Assembly (NCBI GenBank): GCA_008501705.1
Contig: QQUG01000015.1
Span: forward strand, 1 to 43,557
DNA length: 43,557 bases
Reading direction: 5' to 3'
DNA from: Flavobacterium sp.
GTDB taxonomy: Bacteria > Bacteroidota > Bacteroidia > Flavobacteriales > Flavobacteriaceae
The position numbers were made by a program, and so were the translations under genes. The notes beneath the pieces are model-generated. The model was not told the DNA's origin and made no database searches. It saw only the letters and a list, made by a program, of their open reading frames with translations. Below are positions 19,195 through 28,298 of the stretch, in pieces (position 1 is the stretch's first letter; each line of letters begins with the position of its first letter).

Positions 19195-22100
19195 ATGAAA
19201 CTAATACCCGGCAAGTATTTTGGGGTTTTGCTACTGCTGTGTATTTTCGGAATTTTTGAATTGCATTCGCAATCCGAAAAGACTACCTGGCAGCAGACTG
19301 TTGATGCCTATATTGAATCTAATCAGCCAAAAAAGGCAGATTCGGTTCTGCAGAAACAGCAGGAGATTTTCCTTCAGGCCGGACAACTGGATTCTCTTTA
19401 TCAGTTTCCCGGAAAAATCGGGCGTATTGCCAAATTACAATACGATGCCAAAACCGCAGCCGCCAAAGCGGAAGCATTTATACGTTTTCTAAAAACCAAA
19501 ACCGACAACCCCCGTACATTCAGCAAGGCCTACCTGGACATTGATAACCTATATGTATTCCTGGTAGACGACCAAAACGCCCTGAAATCGTCTCTCATAG
19601 CCCTGCAGTATGCTAGAACTATCCCGGATGTAACTTTTGAAGAACTGGGAAAGATCAATTATGCCATTGGCAGTAATTATTACGCTCTTTACGATCTTTC
19701 CAATGCCTTAAAATATTTTAAGTCTTCTGCTTCGGCCTACGAGAGGTCGGAAGCCGTAAAAAAAGAGATCCTGGCCGACGCGTACAACGGCGTAGCCGTT
19801 TCCATGTGGACCCTCAACAAATTAGATAGTGCTCGTATTTATTTCAACAAGGCAATTCGGGCAACAGAGGAAAGTGATCTCACTGGTTTTAACCGAACCT
19901 ATTATATAGTGGCCTTCCAGTTTAATCTGGCTTTGGTGATAGACGCCCAGGGGCAACTTGGTGAAGCCATTGCCATGAAGGAGGAAATTATAAATCAACT
20001 TCAGAAGATCATAGACGAATGCGATGACGACTTCCTGGTAAAGAAATCGAAACGGTTACTGGCCTCGGCAATCGCTAACCTGGCTGCTTTTTACAACGAT
20101 ACGGGTTATCTTACCAAGGCTTATGAGATGCTGCTCTACTCCTACGAAAAAAAGAAAGAGGTTTACGAAATTCACAGTCCGCGCCTGGCCACAGTTCTTA
20201 CACAAATCGCACTGGCTGAATTCGAATTAAAGGAATTTGATAAGAGCATAGCAACGGCTTCCAAGGCGTTGGAGAACTTAAAAAAGTCGCCAAGCGACTA
20301 TCTGTCCGTAGAAGCAGACGTATATGCCATGCTTGGGAAGAGTCATGCTGCCAAAGGCGAAATTGATAAAGCCGACTCTTATTTTAAAACATGTCTAGAT
20401 CTTTACCGAAAGGCCTATCCTGAAGCGTATAGCCAGGAGTTTCTCATTTTTCGAAGGGATTATTCCCAATTCCTGGCCGATAATGGAAAGGCCAAACTGG
20501 CCATCGAAATAGCCCTTGATTCTTACGATTATATTTTGGAGAACGAAGGGGCGGAGAGCTTTTCCACCTTGAAGGAAGTAACCAATCTATCTGAAGTCTA
20601 CTATAAAGCGGCAGATCATGAGAACGCCCTGAAATGGGCCCAAAAAGGCAACGCAATCCTGGATCTGAAACTCAAGGATGCAAAATCCCATATTGACTCG
20701 GTGCAGGTGGAATTCAGACGACCGTTCATTACACTTATGGAAGTACGCTCCCTATACCGCACGAACACATCCAGAGACTCCCTTTTTTTAAAACAGCAGA
20801 TAGAAAAATTGAACAAAGCGGTTGCTTCGCTTGAAAAGCGCAAAACCACAACCTATAGTCCGGAGGATATCAATATCATCCTGGAAGAATACAAAGCACT
20901 CAGTACCGAGTCTAAAAAAATGTATTTCGAGTTATTCGAGCTGAGCGGAAATAAAAAGTACCTGGATAAAACTGTGGCGATCCACGAATCGGGTATCTAT
21001 AACAGGATTAGGACCCAGTTTAATATTAAAAATGATATCGGATTTGGAAGCCTGCCCGATTCGATACTAAAAAAGGAAAATGAACTAAAAATGTCCATTT
21101 CCAACTCTTTATCCGGGGAAGGCTCTAACAGGCTGGACAACTATTTCAGTGCTTCCGAAAACTGGCGTTCCTTTCTGGATACCTTAAAGCAGAAATACCC
21201 TAAATACTATGCGTTGCGGTATGCAACTATTGAAGAGGACCTTGGGAATATTCAGCAAAGAATACCGGAAAACACCACGGTTGTACGCTATTTTTTCATA
21301 GAAAACGACCTCTTTGTTTTTATTCTGAATAAGAATCTCCGGGAAATACTTGCTTTGGATTATGACCACCTTAGTGAACACATTCTAAACCTTGCCGAAG
21401 ACCAGTCGGATCTGGAACGAACCTCAACTTCAATTGCCGTACTTTACGACAAACTCTGGCGACCTATTGAAGATCTGGTATCTACCCGAAAGGTAATTAT
21501 CATTCCCGATAGGGATTTGTTCAATTTGAGTTTTGAAACGCTTTCACCTGTTAAGATCACCGACTTTAAACAACTTGCCACCCAAAGTTTACTGTCTAAA
21601 AAAGTGATTTCATATAGTTATAGCTTGTTCATACTTAAACAACCGGCACCTACCTATGTATATCCAAAGAATTTCGTGGCTTTTGCACCCGAGTTCAATG
21701 AAGACATGAAGCTGGAATACAGATTTTCCATTACAGATTCGCTCGATATCGATAAAACCTATATCAAGTTACTTCCACAGCCTTTCAGCAAAGAGCTGGT
21801 GAAGAAATATGCAAACATATTCGATGGAGAGTCCTACCTGAATAAAAATTCTACCAAAGAGGTTTTTAAATTGAACGCCAGGGAACACAAGATCATTCAT
21901 ATTGGGACACACGCAGAGTCGAACAATATTACCCCGGAATTCTCCAGGTTAATCTTTGCCAAGGACGTAGCCCAAATAGAGAACCGTGAAGATAACTCCC
22001 TGTTCACTTACGAGATCTACGACTATAATGTAGCCTCCAACCTAACTATCCTTACCGCTTGTGAAACAGGGAAACCCACCTTCGAACCCGGCGAAGGTAT

Positions 22101-22446
22101 GATCTCACTGGCCCATGCCTTTAATTATGCAGGGAGTGAAAGTATACTTACCAGTTTGTGGAAGATAGACGAAAAATCCAGTAATGAGATCCTTGGATAT
22201 TTCTACGACAATCTAAAGGACGGTATGGCCAAAGACGAAGCACTGCGGCAGGCCAAACTTAGTTATCTGGCAGTTGCCAAAGGCCGGACTATCGCTCCGC
22301 AGTATTGGTCCGGACTGGTGCTGATGGGAGATACGGCACCATTGGAGCTTCATTCCGAATTTCCGTTCTGGCCATGGTTCCTGGGAGGTTTGGTGATACT
22401 GGCAGTATTGCTTTTCGTTTTCAGGGAAAAAGATCCTGCAAAGTAA
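19195..22446 (+). CDS. TPR-CHAT (caspase-like) protein with signal peptide and C-terminal TM anchor
   Basis: Multiple TPR-like repeats; CHAT motifs HIGTHAES (His) and LTACETGKPTFEPGEGMISLAHAFNYAGSESILTSLWKIDE (Cys); C-terminal FLGGLVILAVLLFVF. Confidence 0.9.
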   Translation: MKLIPGKYFGVLLLLCIFGIFELHSQSEKTTWQQTVDAYIESNQPKKADSVLQKQQEIFLQAGQLDSLYQFPGKIGRIAKLQYDAKTAAAKAEAFIRFLKTKTDNPRTFSKAYLDIDNLYVFLVDDQNALKSSLIALQYARTIPDVTFEELGKINYAIGSNYYALYDLSNALKYFKSSASAYERSEAVKKEILADAYNGVAVSMWTLNKLDSARIYFNKAIRATEESDLTGFNRTYYIVAFQFNLALVIDAQGQLGEAIAMKEEIINQLQKIIDECDDDFLVKKSKRLLASAIANLAAFYNDTGYLTKAYEMLLYSYEKKKEVYEIHSPRLATVLTQIALAEFELKEFDKSIATASKALENLKKSPSDYLSVEADVYAMLGKSHAAKGEIDKADSYFKTCLDLYRKAYPEAYSQEFLIFRRDYSQFLADNGKAKLAIEIALDSYDYILENEGAESFSTLKEVTNLSEVYYKAADHENALKWAQKGNAILDLKLKDAKSHIDSVQVEFRRPFITLMEVRSLYRTNTSRDSLFLKQQIEKLNKAVASLEKRKTTTYSPEDINIILEEYKALSTESKKMYFELFELSGNKKYLDKTVAIHESGIYNRIRTQFNIKNDIGFGSLPDSILKKENELKMSISNSLSGEGSNRLDNYFSASENWRSFLDTLKQKYPKYYALRYATIEEDLGNIQQRIPENTTVVRYFFIENDLFVFILNKNLREILALDYDHLSEHILNLAEDQSDLERTSTSIAVLYDKLWRPIEDLVSTRKVIIIPDRDLFNLSFETLSPVKITDFKQLATQSLLSKKVISYSYSLFILKQPAPTYVYPKNFVAFAPEFNEDMKLEYRFSITDSLDIDKTYIKLLPQPFSKELVKKYANIFDGESYLNKNSTKEVFKLNAREHKIIHIGTHAESNNITPEFSRLIFAKDVAQIENREDNSLFTYEIYDYNVASNLTILTACETGKPTFEPGEGMISLAHAFNYAGSESILTSLWKIDEKSSNEILGYFYDNLKDGMAKDEALRQAKLSYLAVAKGRTIAPQYWSGLVLMGDTAPLELHSEFPFWPWFLGGLVILAVLLFVFREKDPAK

Positions 22447-22461
22447 GACCTTCCAGTTTTC

Positions 22462-22488
22462 GATGACATTTCGATAGTTAGCCGATGT
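22462..22488 (+). promoter_or_regulatory. Putative ECF-type promoter for the transglutaminase-like gene
   Basis: GATGACA-TTTCGATAGTTAGC-CGATGT, 31 nt before the start codon at 22520. Confidence 0.65.
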
Positions 22489-22519
22489 GATTATATAGCT
22501 AATCCAAAAACTAACAGTC

Positions 22520-24151
22520 ATGAAAAAACTACTAATTCCTTTAAGCCTATTTTTTGTAGGTACCGTACTATTTGCACTTAGTTTTCTGAGTTTCGGTAGT
22601 GCTTCCGGAGATCTCGACATTTCCATAGTGAAGTCTAATTCGATCATGCCCGCCGCGCATAATGTATATGCGAACGAGTTGGCACTGGACGGAAAATACT
22701 ATCTCTTTAAGGCTAAAATGACCAATAATGGAGACAATACCCTTGAAGATGTGACCGTGCGTTATAGGATTCCAGGCTATGTTGAATGGACAGAATTGGA
22801 CGTAATAGGTGAAATGTTTCCCGGACAGACCGCATCGGTGCGCTGCTATCCGAAATTCAAGGATGATATTTCAGAAAAAATGACCGAATCCACAGAGAAA
22901 GTAGAAATCGAAATTTCCTGGGATGGAGCCCAGGAAGACGATATCATCGATGAGGAATTTAGTTTCAGGATCTCAGACAGGAATGAATATCTCTTTACCA
23001 ATATTCCGGCCGAAGAGATCGCCGGTTGGGGAGATGTATATAACAACGACGCCTTGTTGGCCTGCTTTGTTACTCCAAACGATCCCATAGTAAAATACTA
23101 TACCCAGAATATACAAGAGAAAATACTAATGGGGGAAACAGCTTCGGTCACTAAAGACCCTAATGAAGCCGTACGCTTCCTTGCCGGGATCTACAACGCC
23201 ACGGTACTTTCTCATATGGTGTATAGCGGAACCAAAGGTATCCCGGAAACATTACAGGACGTATCAAAATTTTCGCAGCATAACAGACTTCCAAGGGAAG
23301 TGATCACCGGGAACACGGGGCTCTGTCTCGAATTGAGTTTGCTTTATGCCAGTATACTATCCAACGCAGGCTTGGACCCGATGATATTTCTTGTGCCGGG
23401 ACATGCTTACCCGGGCTTCCGTCTCAACGGACAATATTACGCCATAGAATCTACCGGGATAGGTGGTGAAGGGATTGGGAGTATTATGAGTACCGAAGAA
23501 GCCTTCAAGAAAGGAATGGAGCAGCTAAACCAATTTATGCAAAAGGCGCAAACAGGTGATCCCAGATACACAGTGGTAGATATTCATGCAGTAAACCAGC
23601 AGGGAGTTACGCCCATGGTTCTTAAAGACGACGATTTCCTAAGAAAAAAAGTAGACGACATTGTAAGTTCCTGGGGTGGTTCCGGAGCCTTAGCAAAGGC
23701 AAGTAATGATACCCGTGTTGTTAACACCGGAAATACTGGATCGAACAATTCGGGAGGTGGAAGCTCGGGTGGCTCTGCCCTATCCTTCTCGATCCCCGGC
23801 GGCTGGCAAACATTTATGCGTCCTGTGCCGGAAATACCGATAATTACAGCACAGGTTGTTGCCCCGGACCAATCCACCACAGTTACCGTATTCGATGTAC
23901 CCGCATCCAGCGGTCAGGAGGCCCTGGGAATAATTAACCAGTATTTTCAAAATTATGGAATGTCCATGCAATACCAGCTGAATGGCAATCAGGTTTCCGG
24001 ACAAACATTTTCTAATAGCGGAGTATTTAATTGGGTAGGTAAAACCTTAGGTCGAAACGGAGGGATCCGTGTGGTGGCTGTAGGTGCACCCGATTATCTG
24101 TACAACCAGAGTTCGGGCTACATAACCCAGGTTTTTAATAGTATTCGTTAA
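22520..24151 (+). CDS. Transglutaminase-like cysteine peptidase domain protein, exported
   Basis: NTGLCLELSLLYASILSNAGLDPMIFLVPGHAYPGFRLNGQYYAIESTG shows a Cys...His...acid arrangement; N-terminal signal/TM. Confidence 0.75.
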   Translation: MKKLLIPLSLFFVGTVLFALSFLSFGSASGDLDISIVKSNSIMPAAHNVYANELALDGKYYLFKAKMTNNGDNTLEDVTVRYRIPGYVEWTELDVIGEMFPGQTASVRCYPKFKDDISEKMTESTEKVEIEISWDGAQEDDIIDEEFSFRISDRNEYLFTNIPAEEIAGWGDVYNNDALLACFVTPNDPIVKYYTQNIQEKILMGETASVTKDPNEAVRFLAGIYNATVLSHMVYSGTKGIPETLQDVSKFSQHNRLPREVITGNTGLCLELSLLYASILSNAGLDPMIFLVPGHAYPGFRLNGQYYAIESTGIGGEGIGSIMSTEEAFKKGMEQLNQFMQKAQTGDPRYTVVDIHAVNQQGVTPMVLKDDDFLRKKVDDIVSSWGGSGALAKASNDTRVVNTGNTGSNNSGGGSSGGSALSFSIPGGWQTFMRPVPEIPIITAQVVAPDQSTTVTVFDVPASSGQEALGIINQYFQNYGMSMQYQLNGNQVSGQTFSNSGVFNWVGKTLGRNGGIRVVAVGAPDYLYNQSSGYITQVFNSIR

Positions 24152-24168
24152 CGCAAAACAATTTCAAA

Positions 24169-24795
24169 ATGAAAAATTCAAAAAATATAATGTTCCTATT
24201 CCTGATACTTACAACAGTATGGGTATACGGCCAGCAAACACAACAAAAAATAGACATGGATATTGATGCGGTAGGGAATGCCAAGATCAATGTATCAATG
24301 ACAATGAACGCCCAACAATGGCAGGTATGGGTGAGCACCCTGGGGAACAACCCCGCAGCTTTAAAACGCGAGGTAGAGCGATCTATGCCCGCTTATTTTC
24401 TCGATGACTTTAAACTTGAAAAAGACGAAATGAACAGGTCTTTCACCCTTAGCCTAAATGCCTATGGGGTATGTGAGATCAACAAACGCGGTGTGTGGAC
24501 CATAGACACAGACCAAAAGAACGCCAATTTAACCAAACTCACCGAACATAAATACATGCTGGTAAGTAGTCCGGAAGAATTTGGCGGCACCATACAGCAA
24601 ACTTTTACGATCAGTTTTCCACCGGAGGCCGAAAATATAGAAGTAGACAAAGATGCTTTGGGTAATTCTGTCTTTAAATTCGATATGGAGAATTCGGCCG
24701 GAGGCTTAAATCTGATGATGCTTGGTGGTATTTTGTTTATGGTTGCAGGAGTGGGTTGGTCTGGAGTAAGTGTTCTCACCAATAAGGGCAAATAG
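24169..24795 (+). CDS. Exported protein of unknown function with C-terminal TM
   Basis: Signal peptide (MKNSKNIMFLFLILTTVWVYGQ), C-terminal hydrophobic LMMLGGILFMVAGVGW; 17 bp after the transglutaminase gene. Confidence 0.7.
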   Translation: MKNSKNIMFLFLILTTVWVYGQQTQQKIDMDIDAVGNAKINVSMTMNAQQWQVWVSTLGNNPAALKREVERSMPAYFLDDFKLEKDEMNRSFTLSLNAYGVCEINKRGVWTIDTDQKNANLTKLTEHKYMLVSSPEEFGGTIQQTFTISFPPEAENIEVDKDALGNSVFKFDMENSAGGLNLMMLGGILFMVAGVGWSGVSVLTNKGK

Positions 24796-24838
24796 CAACC
24801 GCTTTTTACCCAAAACCCAAAGACATGGAAAATTTATC

Positions 24839-24865
24839 GATGACATTTTCCATGTCTTTCGATGT
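24839..24865 (+). promoter_or_regulatory. Putative ECF-type promoter for the S74 fibre-like gene
   Basis: GATGACA-TTTTCCATGTCTTT-CGATGT, 80 nt before the start codon at 24946. Confidence 0.65.
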
Positions 24866-24945
24866 TAATGTACCGGGGGTCTCTATTTCGATCACCCTTT
24901 CCCTGAATCTATTTGAACTTTCCCGTGCTCATAAATTATATAGAT

Positions 24946-26502
24946 ATGAAAAAAATCATTCTTTTGTTTATGGTTTCAACCGGTTTAGTCGCCCAGGTTG
25001 GAATCGGCACTGTAACCCCCGATGCTTCGTCTGCATTGGAGATCGAAAGTACTTCGGCGGGAATATTAATTCCCAGGATGACCGAAGCTCAGAGAACCGC
25101 CATTGGTTCTCCTGCAACAGGATTACTGGTTTACCAAACAAATAATACAGCCGGATTCTGGTATTACTCCGGTTCCGGTTGGGCCGCACTGGGAAGTTCG
25201 TCCTCATGGGAGCTTACCGGTAACGCAGGCACCAACCCTTCAACAAATTTTATTGGAACAACGGATGACGTGGATTTAAAATTTAGAAGAAATAATCTCG
25301 AAGTGGGCGATATCACAAATTACAATATTGCTTTTGGCGAATCCTCCTTTGTCAATCCGGTAAACGCTTTTTATAACGTCGCCATAGGAAATAACGCCAT
25401 GGAGAATATTACAGGGGCAGATGGAAATGTGGCCATCGGATGGAATGCACTTCAGGCAAATACAAGCTCCGCTGCTTTGGTCGCCATTGGAAATGGAGCA
25501 CTCGCCAATAATACCGAAGAAAACAATGTAGCTATCGGATCGGGATCAATGAGTGCCAATACAGTTGGAACTAATAATACTGCTGTCGGAACCGGAAGTT
25601 TACAATCTAATATTAATGGAAATGCTAACATTTCGATCGGGTATTACTCGCTTTACAATAATGTTGACGGTGGTGCGAATTGCGCTCTGGGTTTTTATGC
25701 TTTGAGAGACAATTCATCCGGAATTTACAACTCTGCTTTTGGAAATCAATCTTTGCAGTTTAATACCACCGGAAATTACAATACCGCGCTCGGCTCATTT
25801 TCACAACAACAAAATGTCACAGGCATTGAGAATACCTCTGTAGGAACCTATTCCCTTCGAAATATAACATCCGGGAATAGAAATACCTCTGTGGGTTATA
25901 GTTCCAGCGGAGGAAATGGAAGTGATAGTTTTAATACCGCTTTAGGAGCTTATGCTGTCACTAATGCGGGATATTCCAACGCCACAGCCATTGGGTACGC
26001 AACAACGGTTTCTTCAGATAATACGGTGAGAATTGGCAACAACTCAGTCACTTCAATTGGAGGCTACACCAACTGGAGCAATATAAGTGATGGTCGCTTT
26101 AAAACCAATGTCAGAGAAGATGTAGTAGGTCTCGAATTCATCCTTAAACTTCGTCCCGTCACATATCGCTTAGATATGGATGCTATCGCCAGATTTAATA
26201 GATTACCCGATAGCCTTCGATTGAATCAGGCTGAACAACTAAAATCGAAAGAAATTCAGAGTGGGTTTATTGCTCAGGAAGTAGAACAAGCCGCCATCTC
26301 TTCTAATTACAATTTTCACGGCGTTGAAAAACCCAATGATGATAATTCACATTACGGCTTGCGCTATGCAGAATTTGTAGTACCGATTGTGAAGGCCTTA
26401 CAGGAGCAACAACAAATAATTAATGATCAGAACAAGAAGATCGAGACACTAGAATTACAATTATTAGATCTGAAGGCCATGATACAGGCTAAGTTGAATT
26501 AG
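24946..26502 (+). CDS. Exported fibre-like protein with YadA-head-like repeats and C-terminal peptidase S74/intramolecular chaperone domain
   Basis: Start MKKIILLFMVSTGLVAQVGIGT; many NVAIGxxAL/NTAVGTGSL repeats; ISDGRFKTNVREDVVGLEFILKLRPVTYRLD S74 motif; C-terminal coiled coil. Confidence 0.85.
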   Translation: MKKIILLFMVSTGLVAQVGIGTVTPDASSALEIESTSAGILIPRMTEAQRTAIGSPATGLLVYQTNNTAGFWYYSGSGWAALGSSSSWELTGNAGTNPSTNFIGTTDDVDLKFRRNNLEVGDITNYNIAFGESSFVNPVNAFYNVAIGNNAMENITGADGNVAIGWNALQANTSSAALVAIGNGALANNTEENNVAIGSGSMSANTVGTNNTAVGTGSLQSNINGNANISIGYYSLYNNVDGGANCALGFYALRDNSSGIYNSAFGNQSLQFNTTGNYNTALGSFSQQQNVTGIENTSVGTYSLRNITSGNRNTSVGYSSSGGNGSDSFNTALGAYAVTNAGYSNATAIGYATTVSSDNTVRIGNNSVTSIGGYTNWSNISDGRFKTNVREDVVGLEFILKLRPVTYRLDMDAIARFNRLPDSLRLNQAEQLKSKEIQSGFIAQEVEQAAISSNYNFHGVEKPNDDNSHYGLRYAEFVVPIVKALQEQQQIINDQNKKIETLELQLLDLKAMIQAKLN

Positions 26503-27022
26503 CGATGTCTAAGAGTTTTACCATCGTTCTATAATTACGCGCTGTAACAATGACCTGAAGTTTTCTTTCGAAGAAATTACCACTCATTTTAGCACGACCA
26601 TAACCGGTAGAGCAATAATAATAGACACACCTAGGAGTGATCTCGAATTCCTCATTAGAGAAGTTATAAGAAAGGGTTATTTCAATATTTTCTGTGGAAG
26701 GGGGCTTAAACAGAATCATGAAATAACTCTTTTCTTTCTTTTCCTTCGGAAAGGGACAGCCGTCCAATATAGCTTGTATTTCGCCGGCAGTTGTAAGCAG
26801 AACAGGAACGTGCCAGGCATATTTTTTCTCTATTGCTTCTGAAATTATTTCCGAAGAAACTTCTTTTTCAGAATCAAATATCACATTCCCGCTCTGAATA
26901 TAGGTTCGTACGTTCAGAAAACCCAACGATTCACACAGGGCGCGTAAATCGGCCATCAATATCTTCTTCTGGCCGCTTACATTAATTCCTCGTAATAATG
27001 CAATATAACGATACATACTCAT
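26489..27022 (-). CDS. DUF1697 domain protein
   Basis: YIALLRGINVSGQKKILMADLRALCESLGFLNVRTYIQSGNVIFDS. Confidence 0.9.
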   Translation of the reverse strand: MSMYRYIALLRGINVSGQKKILMADLRALCESLGFLNVRTYIQSGNVIFDSEKEVSSEIISEAIEKKYAWHVPVLLTTAGEIQAILDGCPFPKEKKEKSYFMILFKPPSTENIEITLSYNFSNEEFEITPRCVYYYCSTGYGRAKMSGNFFERKLQVIVTARNYRTMVKLLDIANST

Positions 27023-28251
27023 ACTTGTTCAGCAATAGCTCTGGCTGCTAGAAATCCCCCCGTCCAGGCATTCTGAAAGTTAAATCCACCGGTAATGGCA
27101 TCTATATTTAATATTTCGCCGGCAAAATACATTCCTGGGAACAATTTACTTTCGAAGGTCTTAAAATTCACCTCCTTTAACTCCACACCCCCCGCAGTTA
27201 CAAACTCTTCCTTGAAGGTGCTCTTCCCTTTCACTCTAAAGGTTGAAGCCGTTAACTGTCCAATCAACCGGGCCTGCTGATCTTTGGTGAGATCGGCCCA
27301 GGTCTGCTCCTCATCAATTCCTGAAACTTCCACTAATTTTCGCCAAAGCCTTTTTGCAAGTCCGAACTGTGCCGCCTTAGCAATTCTCTTTTTCGCGAGA
27401 TCAAATTTGATCGATCTCAATAGTTCGTTAGCCATACTGGCGTCGGTATCATTCAACCAATTCACTTTGATAGTGAAATAATATTTTAGTGGCTCCAGGA
27501 GGCGTGCACCCCAGGCTGATAATTTTAATATGGCAGGTCCACTCATCCCCCAATGTGTGATCAATAAGGGGCCTTCACTGGCAAGGATCGCTTTTTCATT
27601 CTCATCAAGGACTTCTACTGAGACTTCGGCAGATATTCCGGCCAGGCCGGAAATTCTTTGATCTTTTATATTGAAAGTAAACAAAGATGGCACAGGAGGA
27701 ACTATCTTATGACCAAGGTCCTTGAGCAGTTGCCATATTTTTGGATTACTACCCGTCGACATCACCACAGCAGGTGCGTAGAACGTTTCAGAAATGGTAC
27801 TAATATTCCATTTATCGTCCGTAAAATGTATATTCCGCACCGGTTGGCTATATAACACGTCCACACCCAATCTGTTTGTTTCATTCAGCAGCACATCGAT
27901 GATGGATTGAGACGAATCTGAAACCGGGAACATTCTCCCATCTTCCTCGGTTTTTAAGGCAACCCCTCTTTGTTCAAACCACTCAATCGTATCTCCCGTC
28001 ATAAACCGATGAAAAGGCCCCAAAAGTTCCTTTTCTCCCCTGGGATACATAGCCACCAATTGGTCCGGGATGAATTCGGCGTGGGTAACATTACACCGGC
28101 CGCCGCCGGATACCTTAACTTTCGTAAGCACCTCCTTGCCTCGCTCCAGAATACCGATCTTCAAACCGGGGTTCATCTCGGCAGTATTAATTGCCGTAAA
28201 GAACCCTGCTGCACCTCCGCCAATCACCAAAACGTCGTAATGAGTTTTCAC
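27019..28251 (-). CDS. FAD-dependent oxidoreductase, BaiN/HI0933-like family
   Basis: DVLVIGGGAAGFFTAI, VSGGGRCNVTH, GGVELKEVNFKTFESKLFPGMYFAGEILNIDAITGGFNFQNAWTGG. Confidence 0.9.
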   Translation of the reverse strand: MKTHYDVLVIGGGAAGFFTAINTAEMNPGLKIGILERGKEVLTKVKVSGGGRCNVTHAEFIPDQLVAMYPRGEKELLGPFHRFMTGDTIEWFEQRGVALKTEEDGRMFPVSDSSQSIIDVLLNETNRLGVDVLYSQPVRNIHFTDDKWNISTISETFYAPAVVMSTGSNPKIWQLLKDLGHKIVPPVPSLFTFNIKDQRISGLAGISAEVSVEVLDENEKAILASEGPLLITHWGMSGPAILKLSAWGARLLEPLKYYFTIKVNWLNDTDASMANELLRSIKFDLAKKRIAKAAQFGLAKRLWRKLVEVSGIDEEQTWADLTKDQQARLIGQLTASTFRVKGKSTFKEEFVTAGGVELKEVNFKTFESKLFPGMYFAGEILNIDAITGGFNFQNAWTGGFLAARAIAEQV

Positions 28252-28298
28252 CCTCTAAAAGTATGGATTATTCTAATGGATTCTTTTAACTTTAAGGA

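Noticed and set aside
19195-22446. TPR-CHAT as part of a type III-E CRISPR (gRAMP/Craspase) system
   Set aside because: No CRISPR array, no gRAMP effector, and the protein has a signal peptide and C-terminal TM.
22213-22647. 144-aa minus-strand ORF over the CHAT gene end and the ECF promoter
   Set aside because: Antisense to CHAT motifs and spans a promoter-like intergenic region.
24946-26502. S74 gene as a prophage tail fibre
   Set aside because: It has a signal peptide and no neighbouring phage structural or lysis genes.
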